From Saxidomus purpurata (Eukaryota; Mollusca; Bivalvia; Venerida; Veneridae): DNA of 64,000 nucleotides. The notes beneath the pieces are model-generated. The model ran no database searches, was not told the DNA's origin, and saw nothing but the letters and a program-made list of their open reading frames with translations. The position numbers and the translations under genes were made by a program. Positions 33,400-47,139 of the stretch are shown piece by piece (positions within the stretch are counted from its first letter, which is position 1; every line of letters begins with the position of its first letter). Location: contig JAFMSR010000013.1 in assembly GCA_022818135.1 (NCBI GenBank), forward strand, positions 28,912,687 to 28,976,686, given 5' to 3'.

Positions 33400-35800
33400 A
33401 TCAACAACCAAGGTATTGCCAAGAAAAAGAAAAAAAATACAAGAGGTGTCAGTTGACAGCGCTATCGGCTATTCGAACCAATTTGATAATCCATTTAAGC
33501 TTTTCTATCAAAAAGGTTTAAAATTGTTGAAATGAAATTCAATTAACTCTATATTCAGTTTTTATTAAATGGCTGATACCGTCAACACTTCCTTGTATTT
33601 TCAAATTAATCCAGCAGGAAATTACAGAGATGAGAGCATAACATAAGCATGCATGACAAAAAAATCTCAGTTTAAAAATTCATAATGTTCCTTAATTTCA
33701 ATCAAGTGCTTTGTAGTTTAAATGTTGATAGCCCTGAAGGCTTCCCCGAAGTTTCATATCAATCCAATCATATGTTACAGAGATATGAGGCTCATTCTAG
33801 CTTGCATGCAAAACTTTAACCAACATTTCTTAGTTGAATAAGGGTCATCAAATTTGGTCAAGATGTATTTAACTTTATCAGCTGATACCCATAAAAAAAT
33901 GTTATAAAGTTTCAAATCAATCTAATTACTGGTTCATGAGATATGTACATGATAGTAACGTGCATGCAAAAAGTTTACCAAAATTTCTAAGTTCAACAAG
34001 GGCCATAACTGAATGAATTAAATTCAGTCAATAGTTGTTATCTAACTTGACTTTCCGATACAACAGACGATATAGATGAAGTTTTAAATCAGTCCCGTAA
34101 CAGCATAATGAGATATTTTTATGATAGTAGCTTACATGTAAAACTTTAACCAAAATGTCTAAGTCCTACAAGAGCCATAAGTTGGATTAAAGTCAGTCAA
34201 GAGTTATCTAACTAGACTGACTGATAACCTTGGATATTTTTCCAAGTTTCCTATCAATTTTACATGTATGGGTGGTTATTGAAATATGTGCAGGATAGTA
34301 TCTTGCACAGAAAAGCTGTAACCAAATTACATTTGAAACTAGGAAACTTTCAAATCACCCTCATAAGTGGTTACCGAGATATGTGCATGGTAATAGCTTG
34401 CATGCAACACTTTAACCAAATATGCAGATGCATGGGTGACCGCAACAACCAGTTGTCCTTTTTCGAGGTAATAAAAGGTGGTAACGGTGACCTTATCCTT
34501 TGTAGTTAGAGAATAAAGTGACAAGTATTATCTCCTCTATTCACATGCTATGCTTCAGACATCTAGCTTGGACTTTCTTTGAGATATAACTTTAATCAGG
34601 TTTTCTGGAATGACAGATGCGCGGACAGATGAAGAGTAAACCTTATGCAAAATATTCAATCTGTAACAAATAAAATCAATCCATGGCTATTTTGCAGCAG
34701 AATATTTTTTTAAAGTCCTATATAATAGTTTTCACATCGTTTCTTTGCTAGCTTATTAGCTACACATATTTGTGTACATCAAACTTTTACACTTTATTTA
34801 CAACACTTCTGCATAAAATAAAGTTACACATTTGTTGAATTCCAGCCGAACACTGCTGAAAAAAAGTGCGGACAAAAGAAATAAGAATAAATACTTTATG
34901 GGCAATAACTCATCATATATGATAATGAAATAATATAAATATGAAATAATCATTTAACTTGAACAAGCTTAAATTATATACATCTCCTCTTGAAAGTGAA
35001 GCGTCTATGAAGTTTCACTGAATTCAAGTCAGCGATACCTGAGAAATTGCACGGACAAGAATTCACGAAAGTGCTATGTAAATTATAAGTACATGTACAT
35101 AATTATAATGAATGGGCCATAATTCATTGTAAAAAAATATTTAAATTGAACATGCTTGCAATATGCACATCTCCATTTTCTAGGAAAACTTCCCATCAAA
35201 ATGTGTTGAATTTAGTCTGTGATTGCTAAGAAATAATCTGGACAAAAATGTATTCGAAAAATGATCAAAGGGCAATAATTTTGTGGAAAAAACACATTGA
35301 ATTATTCATGCTCATAATATGTCCATTTGCTCTCTCAACTCTCCTGAATGAAAACTATTTTTGTTTGTGTTTTTGAATAGCTCTATCCAATAACTTTAAA
35401 TAAAACAGGTAAAGTACCCCTGCACATAAGAAAAAGGGACAATGGGGCTCAATTCCAAACATTAAGTAAACCAGAGCTATGGTTCTTGCACTTTGCTTTT
35501 CCTCAATGCCCTTGATCATTATATAAAATGTTTATATTGTTGTCAATAAAACAAGCAAAACAGTAAAATGTAGATTGTTTTGAAATATGAAAGATAGAGT
35601 TATGTTCTTGGATACTGCACTTTACATCTACATTCTCTAATTTTAGGACAGCTCGAATAAATTCACTTTAATTTTTGTTTGTTACATGTATGCTCTGGAC
35701 AAGAAAATGTAAGTGGAACAAAGTGAATGTCTAAGGCTGTAACGAAAACTGCATATCTCTTTAGAGTACTTGTCTACATAATTTTATGAACAAGTAAAAC
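33400..35800. repeat. Further degenerate tandem repeats, mostly absent from unit III
   Basis: Diverged units at 33,700-34,450 share AAACTTTAACCAAAAT, AAGTTTCATATCAATC, GAGATATG and CTTGCATGCAAAA. A second set at 34,900-35,320 shares AATGGGCCATAATTC and GAACATGCTTGCAATATG-like strings. Unit III keeps only the right end (about 51,790-52,030). No gene. Confidence 0.6.
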
Positions 35801-36423
35801 TGTATCACAGGCTTAAATAAAACCACAAATGCAGATCAAATACTTTGGAAGTATGTGCATTAATGTTTATCAGTTGTAACATTTTGCTAGGTCAACGGGG
35901 AATAACCTTTTGTGTTTCAAGATAATACACACACAAATCTCAATGCAAAGTCCTTCACACACTGATATAACTCTTCTTAGTTTCATGTCTATTTCTTATA
36001 TACAGTTTAAAAAGTGCATGACCCAAGCTAAAAATATTTTTATATATCAAGGGCCATTACTCTGCTCTTACTGGATGCAACATCAAATACCACTTGTACA
36101 CAACTTAACGTGCCCCTTAATATAAATTATTATATTATATGCCCTGGGTCACTTTTAGAGTTGTGCACAATACAAGCTGAAAATGACCGGTTTTTGTGCA
36201 ATCACAAACAAGACCACAGGTGCACACTTAAACGCTGATACAACATTTAAGTTATTAGGAAGCAGCGAATGCCACAAGATTCAACATAATATACTGACAG
36301 ACAGACAAAGAAGAACAAATAAAAAAAATATATCCCAACTCCCCAAAGTTTTGGAATACAAACAATCCCTCACTAGTACTAGTACAATGTACAGATCTTT
36401 GTCCTATTTTCTCGAGTAATGTA

Positions 36424-37130
36424 TGACTATAACCAAGAGGGTCATGGTGGCCCCATATCGCTTAATTCAGTTACCATTTCTTAACGACAAAAATTAGGTC
36501 AAAAGTACAGAACAAGGTATTCCAAAGATTTGACCTGGTGACCTAGTTTTTTTACCAATATTCGATCTCGATTTAGACTTCAACAAGGCAATCATTCCGA
36601 CCATATTTCACGAAGATCCAATAAAAACTGCAATCTCTATTGCATACGCACCATTTTTCTCAGATTTGACCTGGTGACCTAGATTTGCATCCGCTATGAC
36701 CGATTTTTAGACTCGACATAAACTACATCAAGACAATCATTCTGACCAAGACTCATAAATATTTAACAAAAAATGTTGCCTCTATTGCATATACATTACT
36801 ATTGTAAGGTTTTATCTAGTCCTCTATTTTTGCTTGAAATAACCTATATTCAAAATCAATATAGATTTTATTAATATAATCAGTCTGACCAAGTTTCATG
36901 AAGATCCAGTGAAAATTGCTGCCTCTATTACATATCTTAAGTGTTTCTAGCATTTGACAAGGTGACCTAGTTTTTAAACCGATATGACCTCACCACAAAC
37001 TCGACCTAGATGATAATAAGAAAGTCTTTCTTACAAAGTTTCATGAAAATCCATAAATTAAAATGCAGCCTCTATTTCATACACAATTTTTGTCCCGCAT
37101 TTGGCCTGCTGGCAGATATAATAATTTTGG
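36424..37130 (+). repeat. Tandem-core repeat, about 150-bp units
   Basis: Begins AACCAAGAGGGTCATGGTGG then CCCCATATCGC. Units repeat TTTGACCTGGTGACCTAG, AATCATTCYGACCA, TCATGAAGATCCA and CCTCTATTGCATA. The unit-III copy lies at 52,912-53,620 with the same unit order, so the array predates the duplication. Confidence 0.75.
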
Positions 37131-37973
37131 TTTGACCTATCTGTTGCATAACATCTTATAATGGGATTGAATTCATTAGCTTTGTGATAATATTATTCCT
37201 TAGCCAAACCGAATATCCTGTAGCCGACATCTCGCCGGTATCTACACTCCATTAAATCGCAGTATATCTGGGTAAAAGTGGAGTTTAACTTATATCGCAC
37301 ATTGAAATTCTGTTAGTGTAGGAAAATTATATACTAATAAAGATTAACGTGAGGGCATTTCCGCTTTTAAATGATTTTATACCACTGTCAAAACAAGATA
37401 TAATGTACAAGTACGTATACTAATTGTCAACGACAATATTTTATACACAGTTTCATTCCGTGAGCAACACAAATATAAATCATAGGATCTTCGACAGTTA
37501 GATAGAATTTCGGAATTGAGCTTTAGAAGTTAGAAGGTCAATATATTTTATATCATCAACATGTTGAGCTTGACACTGCGGGTTTGTTGTTTTGTTTTCT
37601 GCTTGTTTTGATATCATTTTTAATTTGGTATCGGTCTGTTTAACGTTCACAATCCGTCACTTACATTAAGTAAGAACTTAACACAACCAATTCAAACTTT
37701 GAATATTCTACATTCAGTACTTTGGTTACGGCCTCCGCGCACAGGTTTGTTACGGTGACATCAGATATGAATCACGACTTTGAGAGCAATGCATTCTATT
37801 AATTTGATTAATTTGCATTTGTTTTAATTGTACTCCTACTCCGAGGTTGTTCTGAAAACTGTATAACACACATCAAATGTAGTATTATTATACCTTTAAA
37901 CTTCGTATGTTAAACGTTCAATATTTGAAACATCAACCCTATTTAGACCAACAGCATTTATGTATTCGACATT

Positions 37974-38944
37974 TTATATTTGATATATAAGCACTTCTGT
38001 ATGAAATGTCCCCCTACCTTGGCCTACGTAAAGTTTCTTCCTTTCATTACAAATCTTTAATACTTGGGGGCAAATCCATCCTCTGCTGAAATAATTCCAC
38101 ACACCATTTTGACACCAAACGCAAACATTTAAAGCAACAAACATAAATATCTCCATCAGTATCGGATGCCATTCCGAAAGGACCCCACATATTGTCGTCT
38201 ACATGTTCAAATGTTTTAAGAGTTAAACCCTCTTCCTCGTTGATGCATAAACTATGTCTGTCAGCAGAGGAAAGTAGTATTCTCTGGTTGACTGTAATTG
38301 TCATACGCTTTAACATATAATGCAATTAACCAACAGTATTTAGATACTGATTTTCACGAGAACACGAATGTAGCACAGTACCATTTTCTTTCAGGACGGC
38401 ATCACCCAATGTGGAGCTAGATTTAAGATATCTTATTTCGCATGGTTGCCCCAAACATTTAATGGATTTCGGTCACTGCAAGAAACCGTTTTAACTTACG
38501 ATTATGTTAAAGAACCAAATTACCATTTTATAAGGGAAATAAACTGCTGCCTCCGTGTCAGATAAACATGAAACTCTCCAACTCATGAACGATTGGCTCA
38601 TGTTCATCTGAAATAATGATCAGCCTTTCATTTTGTACGTCCGTAAATAAAACCCTGCTTCTTGGCAATAATGCGGCAACTACAAGACCACATGACATCT
38701 TACCTCCCCCAACATTCACCTTTCCAAGAAGTTTCATTCGCTTTTTACTTTGCCTTGTTGTTCAACAACTACCGCATCACCAAGAGCTGGCAAGGGTTGC
38801 TGTTGCTTGTAAGACATCAAAAGTGCACTTCTGGCAATTCATTGTTGATGCTCTTTACACTTGTTTCTACTTCCTGTATGGCAATGTACTTGTTTACTAA
38901 CTTCAGCATAAGAACTGCTTGACGTCACTCGGATTTTCGCTTGA
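37974..38944 (-). pseudogene. Broken propeller exon (unit II, second copy)
   Basis: Recognisable segments in order on the minus strand are an acceptor-like AATTTCAAG near 38,944, KYIAI-like and VKSI-like remnants, then TVNQRILLSSADRHSLCI, FGMASDTDGDIYVC, ICNERKKLYVGQG and EVLIYQI ending at 37,974. Frames are broken in at least three places. The same remnants, with the same shared gap and sequence style, occur at 54,300-55,235. The exon was therefore already decayed before units II and III separated. Confidence 0.82.
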
Positions 38945-41900
38945 AATTTTGGAAATTACAGATCGAGGGTTGAGCGTGAAACAGTCGAAACGATTATTAA
39001 ATAAAGGAGTTTCAACAGCTCCGCCCTCAAATTTTGAGACCGTGTAATATTTTGAATATTGCTTACTTCTACAACAGTTAACGATTTGATAAAGACTTAT
39101 CGTTCCAACCAAATAACTATTTTTAAGTGTTTTTCCAAACAATTTTATTTTTTGGAACATCGGATAGTATGCTAAAGTGTAGGTGCACTTGCAAGATCTT
39201 CAATAATTGAATTGATATCTGTCTCTCCAGATCTAAGTTTTATTATAAATGAACTACGAGAAGTTTCATCAAATAAAGTATTTAAACTATATTTACCAGT
39301 TTATTACTCTACAGTACTTACAGGATACAATTAGTATCATCTGATTCATTGTAAATCAATTGCCTGAATTAAGTCTGTACATGTCATATTTTATAATATT
39401 GTCTACCAAGTCTGATCTTGAACTTTTATGTACCAGTCTACCAGATTACCCTTATCTGCATGTAGTATATATATTTTTGGAAATTTTGATAAGAGCACAT
39501 ATTTATCAGGCCATGTATAACCAAATCGAAATGTATTATACGTAAATATTTTGTTATTGCACAAGATTCTTTAATTTCAGTGAAGTCGATATCAGCATTT
39601 AATTAATTTGAAAAATACAAAAACAAAATTGTCGGATAATTACAAAAGCTGCTTCGTTTAAGAGTGTTGGCTAATTTTAGCTGTTGATAGTCAGCCATCA
39701 AACAAACATTTGTGACGTCATAGATATGAAGTAAAAACAGACTTAATCCAGCATAATGATTACATGTTGTATTAACTTGCTGATATGAAATTCTGGGGGA
39801 AATTGAAAAATTTAGACAACCTCTTAGGACTAATTACAACTCGTTTCTATAATTGAGGCTGTCGCTGCATCTCGAAATTAGCCGGCCTAAAAATCTGTCT
39901 AATATTAATATGTGGAACATACATTTTAACAAGCAATGTGCTTTCGGTTCCATCCACTTGCTTTTTTGCATTTTACATTGGATTGCAACTATATAATTAT
40001 GTTTTTTTTAAAGAATGGCGAATAAACAGCAGGGTATTTCAAAAAAATGAAATTCTCACAAGAATTAACGAATATCGTTGTTCCAGAAAATAAACTACTT
40101 TTTATCAGTTACTTAAAATAGTTCTTAGATCACTGTTCGCAAAACTGTTCATTCTTGTATAAGCAATTTAATAGACGATCTCGATAGTTTCACGCGTAAC
40201 AGTTATAACTCCTGTTTCATGTAATAACCGTTAAAAACTCCTGTTTTATGTTATAACCGTTTCAATTGTTCCACGCTCACACCTCATTCTGACATGTTTC
40301 AATTTTCAGGACATTAAGCTCTCGGGCAAAACGTTGTGATACAAATGTGCCTTGAGCACACCTTATATCTCGTAGCCGACAGCTGTGCCAATAGCTACAC
40401 TCCAAAACATCGTAGGGTATCTGAGATAATGACATGTTAGCTTGTATCGCACATTTATATCATTTAGGACTTCGTTTTGGATAAAATAAACAAGTTCAAT
40501 TGTTGAAGTATGATTATAAGAATTTTATTTTTACAGTAGTACATTATCTGTATAAAAATGACTTTATTCCCCTGTCAAAACACGATACACTGTACACAAT
40601 GTACATAGTAATTGCAAACAACAATATTTTATACACATTTCTATTCTATGAGCAACACACATATAAAACAACGTATATCTCGCAGTTCGAATGGCGGAAT
40701 ACGAGTTTTTCATAGACTTCTCTCCAGCGTTAAAGAGCAGAAACAGTAATCGATCGACGAATGAGGGGGCAGTTTTGGTCCGATAACGATTGCGTATAAC
40801 ATTTTTTTATATATCATGAATGAATAATCCTATAATTATCGTGTAGTTTGCTAAATTATTAACTTATTTCTACTACAAATTATATCCTTACTAAAATTAG
40901 TATATTGTTGTAACTTTAATAGTAGAAAATGATGAAATTATAATATGGAGGAAGGAAAAGAATCGCCGGCGAAGGCATAGCTATATAGGCTTCGTCAGAC
41001 TACAATTTCATGAATGTGCATAAATGATTACAGAAATTAACTAAATTGTACTTTCAGCGTTTCAACAAATTATCAAAAATGTATTTCTTAATAAGTTTAG
41101 TAAATTCGTTCTTGTTTTTAAATATAAAAATAAAACAAAGAAAATACGTGGTGTGGGGGGTTTCTTTTTTCAAACAGAAACACTTCTACATCGCGTTTTG
41201 TGTATTAACTATCAAAATGATTAAAGAATTTATCAAGTAAAATTCAATAAAACATTTTGAAAAATGTCAAAGTGAGTTTGAAAACGGAGGCAATTAATGA
41301 TAAATAGAAATGGCCAGTACAGCGTAAGAGTTGTTTCCCTGTAACTCGTCAACTTCTACGGACACGGACCTATACTTCCTACTGCTTAATTACACATCAA
41401 ATATGACTTTAGATAATAATTTAAAAATAATCTTCTAATTAATGAAACGATTTTTTAAAGATGTCTTAAAAGAAGTCAGCACAATATTCTAAAGAAAGCA
41501 AATTAATATACATAGTTAGAAAAAAGGGCGTGTGCTAATTTTCATTTCGGTCTTAAAGTACAAAGCTTCGTAATAAGTTTGAAAACAGATGATGAAGAAA
41601 CGTGCTAACAAAAGTTTTAATAAAAATATTGAAAAGTGTTGCCATAACACTGAAAGAGGTAAATGATAAGAGAGAAAATGCTTTAAAAATGCTAACATAC
41701 TTCTACAGCTAAATGTATATCAACGTGTGAACGGGCAGTTTTTATTCATTAAATTTTATTACCCTACTTTTCAGGGTAAATGTATATGTACTCTGAAAGT
41801 GTGCACTTAGGTTTTTGTTAATTTTATTTATTATTTTTAACAGAAATATTTAAATCTGTTTGGTATCAAAATTTAGAGCAATTTATGCTCAATTTCATTT

Positions 41901-42347
41901 GCATTGATAGCACATTCAATTGATAGCAAATGGTGTATACAGATAGTATTCGAAATATGAGACCGATATGTTTTATCAAAATAGAGATATTTAAAATGAA
42001 AACGTGCACACTTTCTTTTGCAACTGAGTATATTAACACGGACCTATATACACATGTGCAGTAGGTCCGTGATATTAATCATTAGAAATATCAATTTAAA
42101 ACGATGCTGTTGTTCACACACAAAATATCGTCATAATACCAAATTAATGATACTATTTATTCCTGTAACATCAAATATTAATCATGACGCAACAAAAATT
42201 GAAGGAAAGCGATGCATTGCTTATATTTACAGTTTTTACTCCACATGTACTTTCAAAATTCAGTTTTGTTGTGCCACGTGAGTATGATTTGATAGGAATC
42301 GGGAGTAAGAAATCTTCCAAAGCTTCAACAACTATGTGTTCAACATG
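38945..42347. other. Junction between units II and III, no gene
   Basis: Up to about 39,800 it is collinear with 55,236-56,060 (GTTATCGTTCCAACCAAATA, GGATAGTATGCTAAAGTGTAGG, TATCTGTCTCTCCAGATCTAAG, GTCAGCCATCAAACA). From about 40,200 unit III begins, matching 15,440 onward. Between 40,720 and 42,340 there is AT-rich sequence with one hairpin (42,037-42,071, CACGGACCTA / TAGGTCCGTG). Open frames of 60-87 codons have no domain. Confidence 0.6.
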
Positions 42348-43343
42348 TTACATTTCATATATAAGCACTTCTGCATACAAAGGCCTATTACCCTGACCTA
42401 CATAAAGTTTCTTTCTTTCATGACAAATCTCTAAGGCTTGTGGAGCATATCCGTCCTCTGGTGAAATAATTTCCTTCCATACTCCATCTTTTGATACTAC
42501 ACGCAAACATTTGAAGCCACAAATATAAATATTTCCGTTTGCATCGGATGCCATGCCGAAAGGGCCTTCCATATTTTCGTCCACATACGCAATTGTTTTA
42601 AGAGCTGTACCGTCTAGTTCTAAGAGACAGACACTATGTTGGTCGGTAGACGAACACAATATTTTTTGTTCTACTGTCAGTGTTAAACGGCCATGAGCAT
42701 ATTTAAATAAAGTGACGGTTCTAAGTAACTGACCGGCTAGAGACCACGACTCTATAGTCGTACCTTCCTGTCGAAGTACAGCAATGATCAGTTCGGACTC
42801 ATGTTTTAGATAGCTTATTCCAAATGGTTGTTGTGACATTTTGATGGAATTTCGACCACTGCAAGAAATCTCATCGTTAACGTGATAAAATTTCAAGTCC
42901 TGTTCATGTGGAAAAGAAACTACTATCTCTGTATTCGTTATACATGAAAGTCCCCAAGGTGTGCCCGAGCATTCATGAAACACGGGCTCATAGTCATCTG
43001 AAATAATGATCAGCCGATCATTTCGGGAGTCGGTAAATACAACCCTGCCTTTTGACACCAATGTTGCATCTATAAGACAACATGACATCTTTTCTCCTTT
43101 TACATCCACCTTTCTAAGGAGCTTCATTTCCTTTTTACAAATATTTCCCTGTTGTTCTACAACAGCTGCCTCGCCGAGTGTGGGTAAGGGATGTTGTTGT
43201 TTGTAAGACATCGTTAGTTTTGGATGAGCAAACAGTCCTGGCAATTGTTGGTTGATGTTCTTCACGCTTTTTTCTATTTCCTGCATCGCAATGTACTTGT
43301 TCACATCAGAATCAGCACTACTTGGCGTCTTTCGGCTTTTGTC
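42348..43343 (-). CDS. TRIM-like protein, 3' exon: NHL-like beta-propeller
   Basis: The exon opens after TTTTCAG (AG at 43,345-43,344) and reads DKSRKTPSSADSDVNKY in phase 0. That joins seamlessly to the KLK-K end of the B-box exon at 49,489. It adds 331 residues and stops at TAA 42,350-42,348. The first part (IEKSVKNINQQLPG, HPKLTMSYKQ) ends the coiled coil. Beta-propeller blades then follow: VVFTDSRNDRLIII, PWGLSCITNTEIVVSF, QPFGISYLKHESELIIAV, HGRLTLTVEQKILCSS, and PFGMASDANGNIYICGFK at about residue 490 of the joined protein, plus LEICHERKKLYVGQ. The blades resemble NHL or SMP-30-like repeats and probably bind protein or RNA; the ligand is unknown. It is the only lesion-free propeller exon of four in the window. 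A minus-strand AATAAA at 42,161-42,156 is a candidate poly(A) signal. Confidence 0.87.
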   Translation of the reverse strand, partial: DKSRKTPSSADSDVNKYIAMQEIEKSVKNINQQLPGLFAHPKLTMSYKQQHPLPTLGEAAVVEQQGNICKKEMKLLRKVDVKGEKMSCCLIDATLVSKGRVVFTDSRNDRLIIISDDYEPVFHECSGTPWGLSCITNTEIVVSFPHEQDLKFYHVNDEISCSGRNSIKMSQQPFGISYLKHESELIIAVLRQEGTTIESWSLAGQLLRTVTLFKYAHGRLTLTVEQKILCSSTDQHSVCLLELDGTALKTIAYVDENMEGPFGMASDANGNIYICGFKCLRVVSKDGVWKEIISPEDGYAPQALEICHERKKLYVGQGNRPLYAEVLIYEM

Positions 43344-45264
43344 CTGAAAATTTGTACATGTCAGATTGAGGTTTGTGCGTGAAACAGATATAAAACAAGT
43401 TACAACTGTTCCGCGTGTAACTTTCGTCTATTAAAATGTATTCATTATACAACAATAAACAATTTTGCAAAAAGTGATCATACGAAAATAAACATTTACA
43501 AGTACATGATAAATGTATGTTTTCACACAAATGATTTAAGTAGTTTATTTTCTGGATCATAGAAAATCGTTGATTTTGAAGCGATGGGAATTACGTATAG
43601 GTTAGTGTTCATTTTGATGCATTTACTTAAATAAATTGGTCAGGCGCGGCGCATATTATTATTAAATTATTATTAAATTATTATTTTTTGTAAATCAACA
43701 TTGTTCCGCTATTTACTGACTCGGTATATAATTATTGATTTAACCAAGTTAAAGTTCAGCGAATACCGCTCTGCGATTGGACAAAAAATAATTTCACAAA
43801 CACTAAATTGTATTAAAATACCCTGCTGTGGTGGGTATGCACTTACGATATCAAATTGCAAAACTGCATTAATGTTTTAAATTTAATTTTGTCCAATCGC
43901 AACGCAGTATTGGCTGCAATGTTACTTATGTAAATGCTGATTTACACCAGAAAATTCAAACATGTTCATTTCGATACAGTTACTGCGCGGCGCCTGACCA
44001 ATTGATTTTTGTAAATAAATCAAATGAATACTCAAATACGTTATCATCATCTGATTTAATTGTCTTAATTTCGATTTCATATGTCTATATTTGCGATATT
44101 TATTAAATAGAAATTTGATCTGAAAGATTTTTATGTCGATCGATAAGTTGTAAAACCTGTCCGACCGATTACCCTTATCAGTAACACAACGCACGTTGTA
44201 CAGGTATAATTTATGTTTAGAAGGTCTACTTCGATAACAGAACATGATATTTTATTATCTCCCTGTCTGATTTAAATGAAATGAGAAACACGTTAATCTT
44301 GTGTAAGTGGAAGTTTACATATAGCATGTTTCTTGTACAAAACAATAGGATAAGTACTATTTATGCTTTGTTAAAGAATTGTTCATATGTAAACACCCAC
44401 AATTGAGCAACTTCTGTCAGAATTTATGTGACATTATATGAGATAATTTTCTTGCACGAAAATAGAGCCTGGTCTATTTTTTCACAATTTCTTGGCTGTC
44501 AACTTACTGATAAGAAGGGTTTAATGGGAAAAACAGATGATGGAGAGGTATTTCAGGTACATTTTTTAAAATTTTGTACACAATGGCTTGGTCAAAGGAC
44601 AAAGTTGATCAACTGATCAATTTATACCAAAAAGGGAACATCTATATGATACAAGTGCAAAGTACTATCACACTGAACAAAAAAGAGAGTTTTCATGATG
44701 AAATTTAAAAGCCATTTCAATATGTATTGGTCATTCATTGAAAGATGTTTTCTCAATAAGAACACTTAATGCATTTCCTTTAAAACATAATCCATAAATT
44801 TCATATCTTCTTTAAAAATTCAGAAACTCGTCTGCATGCTAAAGACAGTATTTTGTGCTGATGACATCTTCCCGCTATTTTGTGATCAATTGTCAATTGT
44901 ACAAGCCATAACTTTGACTTATCTAAATGTCTTGTACAAGAAACTTGCTATATGTAAACCCTGCCTAATTGCACAACATTCCTATATTTCAATGAAGTTG
45001 ATATAAGTATTTAGAATAAACGATTAGCAATTACAAACCATAATAGACATATAATTTACAAAACCTACAAAAAGAGTGTTCGCTTAATGCTTAAGAATGT
45101 TGAGTAGTCACGACTTTGCAGTACATTGATACCGGTGTAATGTAAATCGATAAGGTACATCAAAATGACGGTACGTTACGTCCTGGTAAATTCACAGGTA
45201 CTCGTTTAGCCGTTCTTAGTCATCGTCAAACAAACATTGGTGACGTAACAATTAAAGAATGCCT

Positions 45265-46118
45265 GTTTGCAAAACACGAATGTCCCTCTTGATGCAATCA
45301 GTAATGTGGAAAAAGTCGAACTATGCAAGGAACTGTTTTTAAAGTAAAAGTCACAGTAAAATTGGCGTAAGACCTTACAACCTCAAAATAAATAGAGGTC
45401 ATCCATTGTTCATGACAAATCAAATTTGAAAAATATGTGTAGACTTGTTCTTGATTAATGACTCATTTCAAAATAAAAGGTCCCGGTGACCTTTACCTTT
45501 GTTCTACTGATCTCAAAATCAACAGGGTTATTTGCTGCTCATGATCAACCTCCTTATCAAGTATGAAGATACTAGGCCCAAGCGGTCTCGAGTTACCGTA
45601 TTTCGGGTCAATGTGACCTTGACCTTTGACCTACTGATCTAAAAATCATTAGGGGGCATTAGCTAAATATGACTTATCTCCACATCATGTTTCAAGATAC
45701 TTGGCGCGTTCTCGAGTTATCGTCCGGAAACCGTTCTACCACCCCGAATCACTGTTTCCTTGACCTTTTATCTACTGACCTCAAAAACAATAGGGGTCAT
45801 CTGCTATTCATGTCTAATCTCTACATCATATTTCAAGATACTTTGCCCGTATTCTTGAGTTATTGTCCGGAAACCGTTCTACTATTCCGGGTTACTGTGT
45901 CCTTGACGTTTGACCATCTGACTTCAAAATCAATTGGGATCATCTACTAGTCATGCCCAACCTTCACATCAAGTTTCAAGATGCTAGGCTAAAGCGTTCT
46001 CGCGTTATCATCCGGAATCCACTTGCTTGTCAAACCGACCAACCGACCGACATCTGCTAAACAATGACTCCTCCTTCTTCGAATGGGAGTGGGGGATAAA
46101 AGCGACGACATTCTGTAA
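45265..46118. mobile_element. Tandem-core repeat inserted in unit III only
   Basis: Unit II reads GTGACGTAACAATTAAA and soon after TTTAGCATCTGCTATG (27,750-27,810). In unit III about 850 bp separate these phrases. The extra DNA has 3-4 units with TGACCTTGACCTTTGACCTA, TACTGACCTCAAAA, AATAGGGGTCAT, CATCATRTTTCAAGATACT and GTTATCGTCCGGAAACCG. It ends near CGACCGACATCTGCTAAACA. It is an insertion after duplication, of the same general family as the other TGACCT-rich repeats. Confidence 0.7.
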
Positions 46119-46184
46119 AATGTTTAGCATCTGCTATGTTACATCTCTAGCAGACAAACCGTTTGTTTCTGTGATAGAGCGGGG

Positions 46185-46690
46185 CAATTTTCAATCTGTG
46201 AATACCAGAAGTATATATTTCGTACAAAAAAATCTTCACCACACCTTAAAACTATTTCGTGTGCACTCAGTGAAGCATAATCTTGCATATACACCGAACA
46301 AACAACTATACCTCTTAAGCGTGAAAATATATTTTACAATTATGTTTTGACTTTTTTTATTAAGAACGATTTTGAGACTTTCAAGTATCGTAACTGCATT
46401 CAATATCCCCATGTAAATTGATACTTAGACAGGTTTTCCAATTACAATCTGTGAATACCAGAAGTAGTTCTTAATAATATTCCGGACAAAAAAATCTTCA
46501 CCACACCTGAAAACTAGTTCGTGTGCACTCAGTGAAGCATAATCTTGCCTATACACCGAACAAACAATTAGACCTCTTTAGCATGAAAAAATGACTTTTT
46601 AATGATGAACGATTGAGTATTTAACAGATTTTCAGAATATCGTTATTGCATTCAATACCCTTATGTAAACTGATGCTTAAACATACTTTT
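46185..46690 (+). repeat. Local tandem duplication, about 253-bp unit
   Basis: Two copies starting at about 46,191 and 46,445 share AATCTGTGAATACCAGAAGT, AAAATCTTCACCACACCT, GTGTGCACTCAGTGAAGCA and ATACACCGAACAAACAA. Unit II has a single copy (27,856-28,010), so this duplication is specific to unit III. Confidence 0.8.
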
Positions 46691-47139
46691 AGACCGGCTT
46701 ATTTTGCGATGTCACGGCACCCAAATTATAGAAACGCGTTGTAATTAGTCCTGCAAAGTTGTCTTAAGTTTTCTATTTACCCCAGAATTTGTTATCAGCA
46801 GGTTAATGATAGCATGTAATTATAATAACATGGTATGTGAGGTAGTTACAGATAACATATTGAATAGCGGTTTTATCAGCAAATTTCTTCACGGCAGCTA
46901 GGTTTACCTTCATGTCAGAAACTATACGTTATGACCACGTTGGAAATTTCTCAAAAAATTACATACTAGACATGTATGTTAAGTACAGAACTAAAATTTT
47001 CTTGTTGTTTAACATCTGTCTGCTGCATTTGGTTTGATATCAGTCTGTCTGAGGTAAGCAAACAATTAGTTATAAACACAGACCTCCCTTGTTACTTTAA
47101 CTTGTGATATAGAATTGCAGCATATATCTCATGGTGAGC

